This document shows positions 16,467 through 21,080 of a stretch of DNA of 21,080 nt, piece by piece. Source of the stretch: an uncultured Clostridia bacterium (GTDB lineage Bacteria > Bacillota_A > Clostridia > TANB77 > CAG-508); assembly GCA_944392525.1 (NCBI GenBank), contig CALXXB010000025.1, positions 1 through 21,080 of the forward strand, in the 5' to 3' direction. The translations under genes and the position numbers were made by a program. Under the pieces are notes generated by a model that saw nothing but the letters and a program-made list of their open reading frames with translations, was not told the origin of the DNA and did not search any database. The stretch's first letter is position 1, and each line of letters starts with the position of its first letter.

Positions 16467-17816
16467 TTATCCATAATTTCTTATCTTAATTTCACTAGCA
16501 TACCAAATCCCATCTTTATTTAATATTATTGTCCTCGTAACTTCTCCATCTCTATATTCCAATCCAATTGTTTCTGCTAAATCAAGTGCATATATATCTG
16601 CTATACCATCTTCATCTTCATCACCTATTTTATTAGTTACATTTATTAATTCACCATTATTTAATAAATATGCTTCTGAAAATGTCGTATAATTATTATT
16701 TTCTACATCTTTTAATTTAATAATATATCTATCTTGTTCTATTTTATAATCTTTTTCACTTTCTTGGCTTCCATTTATGTTGTTTACATTAACTGTCTTT
16801 GAATATTCTTTGCCTTCTATTTCTACTGTAAAAATATAATCCCCATTTTGAGTTGCTAAATATGTTGCGGAATTCTCTCCATCTGGATTTGTAACAGTAT
16901 ATCTCTGTAATTCTCCTGTTTCTTTATCATAACTTCCTATTAAATTATAATCAAATTGATAAATCATATTTGCAAATTCGTCATGATTAGTTTCAACATA
17001 TTCATAAAAAGCCTCTTCTGTGTTTTCACTAATTAATCCTTGATTATATGCATATTCTATAACTTCATTTATATCTTTAAAAGGAGTACCCAATATATTA
17101 AACAACTCCAAAATCATTGTTCCCTTTTCCTCATCAGTCATTGTTTCTAATTTTTGTAGTAGCATATTATAATATTCGTCTTCTGTTACTTGCATTGTTT
17201 TTGGTAATTCAGTTCCATTTTGAATAACTCTATCTACAGTTAATAATACTGCTCCTACATTTTGGTCATTTGGTATGTTAGTTTTAGTTATATTTATTTC
17301 TACATTGTCATTATTTGCTATACTCCATATCTCTTCTTTTTGATTATCTTCAGTATAATAACTTACTACATAGCTACCATCTTGTTCTTCTATTTTATAT
17401 ACATCACTTGAACCTGTTCCATTTCCTAAACTTTGTCTACTTCCTGTTAAAGCTTCTACATCTATTATTCCTGTTGAGCTATTTGCATATCCTTTTTGTG
17501 ATAAAAAGTCTAAAAATGATGAATATGATGCTAATGCTTTTTCTTCCTTTCCTTGTATTTGAACTGTTTCTGTACTTGCTAACTTTGTATTACTTGCTGT
17601 ATTGATTTCTATTTGATATTCATTATATGCAAGTGCTATTCCTTCTCTTACTGCTCCATGTGATTGTTCTACTTTTGCATTAGTTGCTTGTGTTAATATT
17701 CCATTTTGTCCTGTTAACATTGCTATTGATACTCCTGCAAGTATTAACAAAACTATAATTGTTATTACTAAAGCAATTAAAGTGATTCCTTTTGCTTGTT
17801 TTAGTTTTCCTTTCAT
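16467..17816 (-). CDS. Large prepilin-like protein, type IV pilin N-terminus
   Basis: A 449-residue protein with a prepilin-type N-terminus: a basic leader, G10 as likely cleavage residue, then ITLIALVITIIVLLILAGV as the hydrophobic pilin helix. The canonical Glu at +5 is Ala (A15), as in other pilin-like proteins of gut-type Clostridia. The remainder (about 400 residues) is an acidic extracellular region with no domain I recognise; DEDEDGIAD near residue 400 is a calcium-loop-like stretch. It is much longer than ordinary major pilins (about 150-180 residues), so it may be a minor pilin, a tip protein or a pseudopilin-like exported protein. AAGGAGG precedes the start, a terminator follows, and the long leader upstream may control it. 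Confidence 0.85.
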   Translation of the reverse strand: MKGKLKQAKGITLIALVITIIVLLILAGVSIAMLTGQNGILTQATNAKVEQSHGAVREGIALAYNEYQIEINTASNTKLASTETVQIQGKEEKALASYSSFLDFLSQKGYANSSTGIIDVEALTGSRQSLGNGTGSSDVYKIEEQDGSYVVSYYTEDNQKEEIWSIANNDNVEINITKTNIPNDQNVGAVLLTVDRVIQNGTELPKTMQVTEDEYYNMLLQKLETMTDEEKGTMILELFNILGTPFKDINEVIEYAYNQGLISENTEEAFYEYVETNHDEFANMIYQFDYNLIGSYDKETGELQRYTVTNPDGENSATYLATQNGDYIFTVEIEGKEYSKTVNVNNINGSQESEKDYKIEQDRYIIKLKDVENNNYTTFSEAYLLNNGELINVTNKIGDEDEDGIADIYALDLAETIGLEYRDGEVTRTIILNKDGIWYASEIKIRNYG

Positions 17817-17880
17817 TTCTTTTCCTCCTTATATTTTTTATTTTTATAAATTAAAAAACTTAATAACTATTTTTAAACGC

Positions 17881-17930
17881 AAAAAAGACAGCAACAAAAC
17901 CTATACTTTAGGTTTCATCACTATCTTTTT
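17881..17930 (-). terminator. 22-bp terminator-like hairpin in the pilin leader
   Basis: A 22-bp stem (17882..17903 with 17909..17930) with six G-U pairs and a 5-base loop, ending in six U of which five can pair back to A. It starts about 240 bases after the upstream stop codon and lies only 65 bases before the pilin ATG. A plain terminator of the upstream gene would normally be closer to that gene, so it is better placed as a leader attenuator. G-U pairs are visible only on the minus-strand RNA, so the structure is oriented for minus-strand transcription. Confidence 0.75.
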
Positions 17931-17956
17931 ATCTATATTATCTATTTTACTATTTA

Positions 17957-18022
17957 CTAATAACTCACTTGTGTGTGTGTGTGTGTGTGTACAGCCTCAA
18001 GGCTTTCAAGTACTCTAATCAT
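17957..18022 (-). CDS. Candidate leader ORF containing the (CA)10 tract
   Basis: A 21-codon ORF in the leader of the pilin-like gene. ATG at 18022 is preceded by AAAAGGAGA, a strong ribosome binding site with nine-base spacing. The peptide starts MIRVLESLEAV and then alternates His and Thr (three of each) because CA repeats read as CAC ACA. It stops at TAG (17959..17957). With one repeat fewer the frame would stay open for about 24 codons, to a TAG at 17903..17901. With one more it would stop at TGA just after the tract. The ribosome binding site is a clear observation; that it is translated is an inference. Confidence 0.4.
   Translation of the reverse strand: MIRVLESLEAVHTHTHTQVSY
17970..17990 (-). 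repeat. (CA)10 dinucleotide microsatellite
   Basis: Ten uninterrupted TG units plus one T on the plus strand, CA units on the transcribed strand. A pure ten-unit dinucleotide tract is long for an AT-rich bacterial intergenic region, and such tracts are mutation-prone through slippage. The tract lies inside the candidate leader ORF at 17957..18022. It is preceded by a small AGCC/GGCT hairpin (17993..18004). Confidence 0.95.
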
Positions 18023-18093
18023 CTACTATTTCTCCTTTTGTTTTTATCATTATAATATCATTTGTGCTTTCTATTTTTAAATTTAATATATGC

Positions 18094-18131
18094 ACTATTA
18101 ATAGTATATTAAAAATATAATTTATTTTCAA
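18094..18131 (-). promoter_or_regulatory. Candidate promoter of the pilin leader with palindrome
   Basis: -35 TTGAAA (18126..18131), exactly 17 spacer bases and -10 TATACT (18103..18108) on the minus strand. Transcription would start near 18096, about 280 bases before the pilin ATG. A perfect 12-base palindrome, ACTATTAATAGT (18094..18105), overlaps the -10 and the start site and could be an operator. The upstream cohesin-like gene has no clear terminator, so read-through into the leader is also possible. The rest of the leader between promoter and leader ORF is very AT-rich, with nothing else I can name. Confidence 0.55.
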
Positions 18132-18172
18132 TCATTTTAATATTAAATTTTGATTACAAAAGGATTACATTT

Positions 18173-19498
18173 TTACTTTTCTTGTTTATTTTTTCTTTTT
18201 TCAAATAATATAGAGATACTTGCAAGAATTAGAACTATAGCAATAAGTACGAAGAAGCTAACTAGGTGGTTTCTTTCTTCTTTTCCTTCTCTTTCGTTAT
18301 TTTCTATTTCTTCTTGCTTTTGTACTTCTTCATTTTGTTCTTGTTCATTGCTTGTTCTTTGTATTTCATAAATTTGATTCAATTTTTCTTGGTTTTCTTT
18401 TTGTTCTTCGTTGTATTTTATTTCTTCTTCGCTATTTCTTTTATAAACATTTATATTATATTCTTTTTTAGTAAAATTATTTCTTGCAGTAACTGTAATT
18501 TTAATAACATTATTACCTTCTTGGAGTTTTTCGTTTTTATTTATCTCTACTATTGCATTTTCATCTTCTGGAATTGCAAGTAAGTTTATTTGTTCTGTGT
18601 CGTTTCCTACTTCTACATTATAGTTTGTAATATTATTATCAAAAGCTGGATAAAGAAGATAATTTTCAATTGCAAGAGTCTCTAAATCAGCATTTGCAGC
18701 TTCTATATCATCTGTTTTAGTAACATTAATTAAATATGTGTTACTACTTGTTTTATCATGTGAAGTTACTTGTATCTTTATTAGATTTAATCCACTTTGT
18801 AGGTTTTCATTTCCTGTAATTTCTACTTGTGCATTATTATTTTCTGCTGTTGCTAAGACTTCGATATCCTTAATATCATTTTTTACTGTTAGATAATAAT
18901 CATAAGTATTATTATTAAATTCTGGTACCATACCTTCTGTACTTAATCTTAGGTTTTGAAGTTTTGAATTACTTAAATTTTCATCTTGTCCTATTTCTTC
19001 TTTTGCTTGTTTTTCTAAAGTCGTTTCTTCTTTTCCAATTTGTATTTGTTTTTCTTTAAAAGTTGTTTGTACTTTTTGGCCTTTTTCTGTATAAAACTCT
19101 CCATTTATATTAAAAGTTGCAAGTCCATTTTCTTTTGCTTTAAACTTAAATGTTTCTAACTTTCCGCTTCTTGGATTGTTTCCACCTTGATTGTCATACC
19201 AAACATAAATAATCCTATTATTATCTACATTTATATTACTATCTTCATTATTTTCTTTTATAAATTCAAATTTATCATCATCAAAATAAAGATATAAAGT
19301 ATATGCTGCTGTTTTAAAATCATCTATCTTAACACTAATTTCTATCTCTTCATTAATATCAATAACATCTTTGTTACTTTCTAAATAAACTGTCCCTGTA
19401 GTATTTGCATAAGTTCTATAACATGAACATATATCTATTAAGAAAAGAAATAAAATTAATAAAAATAAAATTTTTTTATTTACATTTTTTAACTTCAT
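18173..19498 (-). CDS. Membrane-anchored cohesin-like surface protein with cadherin-like domains
   Basis: A 441-residue cell-surface protein. Residues 1-31 are a signal peptide (hydrophobic core 10-23, likely cut after TYA). About 35-152 is a cohesin-like beta-sandwich (YLYFDDDKFEFI, IIYVWYDNQGG, then LETFKFKAKENG and the GEFYTEKG end). Two repeats of about 85 residues follow (about 180-262 and 271-356) of the cadherin-like sandwich type, each with LQ/ETL near the start, a central Y-x-Y/N-x-V strand and GxNxIKIxVT. A Glu/Gln-rich stalk (360-410) leads to a C-terminal membrane helix (413-432) and a basic tail. Cohesins bind dockerins, and the gene upstream encodes a dockerin. It follows that gene by 61 bases; AAAGGAG precedes the ATG. 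Confidence 0.82.
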   Translation of the reverse strand: MKLKNVNKKILFLLILFLFLIDICSCYRTYANTTGTVYLESNKDVIDINEEIEISVKIDDFKTAAYTLYLYFDDDKFEFIKENNEDSNINVDNNRIIYVWYDNQGGNNPRSGKLETFKFKAKENGLATFNINGEFYTEKGQKVQTTFKEKQIQIGKEETTLEKQAKEEIGQDENLSNSKLQNLRLSTEGMVPEFNNNTYDYYLTVKNDIKDIEVLATAENNNAQVEITGNENLQSGLNLIKIQVTSHDKTSSNTYLINVTKTDDIEAANADLETLAIENYLLYPAFDNNITNYNVEVGNDTEQINLLAIPEDENAIVEINKNEKLQEGNNVIKITVTARNNFTKKEYNINVYKRNSEEEIKYNEEQKENQEKLNQIYEIQRTSNEQEQNEEVQKQEEIENNEREGKEERNHLVSFFVLIAIVLILASISILFEKRKNKQEK

Positions 19499-19518
19499 GT
19501 TTTTTCTCCTTTATAAGA

Positions 19519-19560
19519 TGTGTCCCAAAGTGTTGGGAAACCGACAAAGTGAAACGTCCC
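19519..19560 (-). repeat. Short GC-richer intergenic element, possible dispersed repeat
   Basis: The gap between the dockerin gene and the cohesin-like gene is GC-richer than everything around it. On the minus strand it runs from GGGACGTTTCACTTTGTCGG through TTTCCCAACACTTTGGGACA. It contains a CCCAA/TTGGG hairpin and terminal GGGAC matches. The pattern resembles short dispersed sequences seen in Firmicutes genomes; that is from memory, not a search. Its first G's abut the TAG stop of the dockerin gene. Confidence 0.4.
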
Positions 19561-21080
19561 TATTGTTCTATTTCTTGAAGTCCTAATATATGTCTTTGAA
19601 TTAATAGTAAATCCACAGAACTTGGCTTTGCCACTGTTTTTCTTACATTACTTGCTTTCATAAATATACTATCTAACTTTTTCAACTCTAGAATATGACG
19701 TTGTAACACTAATAAATCCACACTATTTATCTTTCCATCTCCATTAGAATCTCCATATACTATAATTGTATACTCTCTTAATGTAATTCCATTCTCTTTT
19801 ACAATTATTTTACTTCCAGTTCCAACAATATCTGTATCTTTCAAAGTATCTCCTTTATAGTTTACAAACTCTAAATCCAAATCTGTTGTAATTAAGTCTT
19901 TTAAATCTGATACTTTGTTTTTATCATAATTTATTCCTGATATTTCTAGACTATTTACATTTAATGAACTGTCAAAGTGTATTTCTGAGTCTTCCATTTT
20001 TCTTACAACTGTTACTTTACATTCCTTTTTAATTTCTCTATTTTCTTTCGATTTAACTGTAATAATAGCTGTACCTTCTTGTTTTGCTTCTAAATTTCCA
20101 TGTTCATCTACTGTTACTGTATCCGCTTTATTACTTTCAAAGAGAATACCTTTTTCATTTGCATCATCTGGCTCAACTTCCGCATTTATCTTAAAAGTAT
20201 CTCCTACTTGCATATAAACATCACTATTATCTATTAGAATATCAGTAACTTTACTATAAACTTCAATTTGAATACTATTTTGTACATTATTTTCTTCTGC
20301 TTTTACTGTTATAGTTGCTTTTCCACTTGTTATTCCTCTTAAATTTCCTTCGCTATCCACTGTTACAATATTTGGATTACTAGATGAATATATTACTTTA
20401 TGGTCTTTTGCTTCTTCTGGTGTTATTTTAATATTTAATTTTTTAGTTTCTCCTTTTTGTATAACATTATTATCTAAACTTATTTCTATATTTTCTATCT
20501 GTACAGGAGGAACTTCTGTTACATAGTTTTGTGAAATATAACCAATAATTCCATTTGAAAGTTTTACCATATCCCATCTATCACCTGTTCCAACACCTTT
20601 TTTTATTCTCGTCATTTGGTTACCCTCTTGTAGCATTGTAATGACCTCATAAGAAGTTCCAGGTCCTGTTCTTACATTTACATTAGTTCCATTACAATAA
20701 ACTTTTGTATTATCATCTGTAAAATTACTTGGTTCAATGCTTGGACTTTGTGTAGGAATATCAGGCATGTTATCATATATAGGAATAATAAAATTCATAG
20801 GAATATCTAATAAATTACTGTTCTTATACCCAGTATATATTGATTTTGACTCACTATAAGGAGCTAAAACATTTGTCATATACTGATGCCAAAAAAGACT
20901 TTCTCCTGTTACATCAAATTTTTGTAAATATACTGTATCTTGTCCTTGATTTATATAACTATCTCCTATAAAAATAGCTCCTCCTGTTATTGCTCTTTCT
21001 TTAGTATTCCATGGAATTAAGAATTTAGTTTTTGTAGCCTCACTTGCACCTTTTCCATCTTTTGCATACTGAAGTCCATT
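19560..21080 (-). CDS. Dockerin-bearing peptidoglycan hydrolase (GH73-like), 5' end outside window
   Basis: The frame is open to the right edge, so the true start is not seen; the ATG at 20879 is internal. From the edge, IPWNTKERAITGGAIFIG, YINQGQDTVYLQKFDV and WHQYMTN match the C-terminal end of glucosaminidase autolysins (GH73/LytD-like). Next come an SH3b domain (TNVNVRTGPGTSYEVI to GYISQNYVTEV), two Big2-like domains (about 20100-20480) and a dockerin. The first dockerin loop, DSNGDGKINSVD, has all calcium ligands. The second repeat, ending SSVDLLLIQRHILG, has lost the Asp/Asn positions and is two residues longer. The enzyme probably acts on cell wall outside the cell. The adjacent cohesin-like gene may supply the anchor. 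Confidence 0.85.
   Translation of the reverse strand, partial: NGLQYAKDGKGASEATKTKFLIPWNTKERAITGGAIFIGDSYINQGQDTVYLQKFDVTGESLFWHQYMTNVLAPYSESKSIYTGYKNSNLLDIPMNFIIPIYDNMPDIPTQSPSIEPSNFTDDNTKVYCNGTNVNVRTGPGTSYEVITMLQEGNQMTRIKKGVGTGDRWDMVKLSNGIIGYISQNYVTEVPPVQIENIEISLDNNVIQKGETKKLNIKITPEEAKDHKVIYSSSNPNIVTVDSEGNLRGITSGKATITVKAEENNVQNSIQIEVYSKVTDILIDNSDVYMQVGDTFKINAEVEPDDANEKGILFESNKADTVTVDEHGNLEAKQEGTAIITVKSKENREIKKECKVTVVRKMEDSEIHFDSSLNVNSLEISGINYDKNKVSDLKDLITTDLDLEFVNYKGDTLKDTDIVGTGSKIIVKENGITLREYTIIVYGDSNGDGKINSVDLLVLQRHILELKKLDSIFMKASNVRKTVAKPSSVDLLLIQRHILGLQEIEQ

Noticed and set aside
17782..18018. Plus-strand ORF through the TG repeat (Val-Cys repeats)
   Set aside because: It overlaps the pilin gene start and has a low-complexity Phe/Leu/Ile/Ser-rich composition typical of an antisense shadow.
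17817..18172. c-di-GMP riboswitch upstream of the pilin-like gene
   Set aside because: Such riboswitches often precede clostridial pilin genes, but I find none of the conserved GEMM-type segments (such as GGCAAACC or ACGCAAAGC) in the leader.
20879..20881. ATG at 20879 as start of the dockerin protein
   Set aside because: The frame stays open to the window edge and encodes recognisable glucosaminidase sequence, so this Met is internal.

Overview
The window is strongly AT-rich and looks like a low-GC Gram-positive of the Clostridia type. It has AGGAGG-type ribosome binding sites, a T-box leader, intrinsic terminators with U tails, a dockerin/cohesin-like pair and a clostridial-style pilin N-terminus. 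All supported genes lie on the minus strand, so transcription runs from high to low coordinates. No tRNA, rRNA, CRISPR array or complete insertion sequence was seen.

Reading in the direction of transcription, the right end (about 16.4-21.1 kb) is a cell-surface region. It holds the 3' part of a dockerin-bearing peptidoglycan hydrolase (GH73-like end, SH3b, two Big2-like domains, dockerin), a membrane-anchored protein with a cohesin-like domain and two cadherin-like sandwiches, and a large prepilin-like protein. Between the last two is a 356-base leader with its own candidate promoter, a short ORF containing a (CA)10 tract and a 22-bp terminator-like hairpin. This could be a phase-variable attenuator and is the main candidate for something undescribed.

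From 16.4 to 10.1 kb is a tight five-gene run: ABC-F ATPase (with a one-base frameshift in its first Walker A), histidine phosphatase, extended SDR, a GT8-GT28 double glycosyltransferase and a PlsC-like acyltransferase. It ends in a terminator that overlaps the last stop codon. The last three genes look like a membrane glycolipid pathway.

From 10.07 to 7.8 kb a MerR-type promoter with a 19-nt spacer and a dyad operator drives a CMD-cupin protein, its probable MerR regulator and a DUF362 protein. A cation P-type ATPase follows (7.8-5.4 kb), then the remains of a RhuM-Fic gene. A four-gene run comes next (PHP phosphoesterase, DUF3592 membrane protein, YbaK-type deacylase, alpha/beta hydrolase), then a PPC/DUF296 protein and a small membrane-anchored protein. 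The left edge holds a T-box leader, probably tyrosine-specific, a 32-codon ORF and the first codons of what is probably tyrS.

Base-level statements were read directly from the sequence. Family names come from recognised motifs, not from searches. Regulatory models are inferences.
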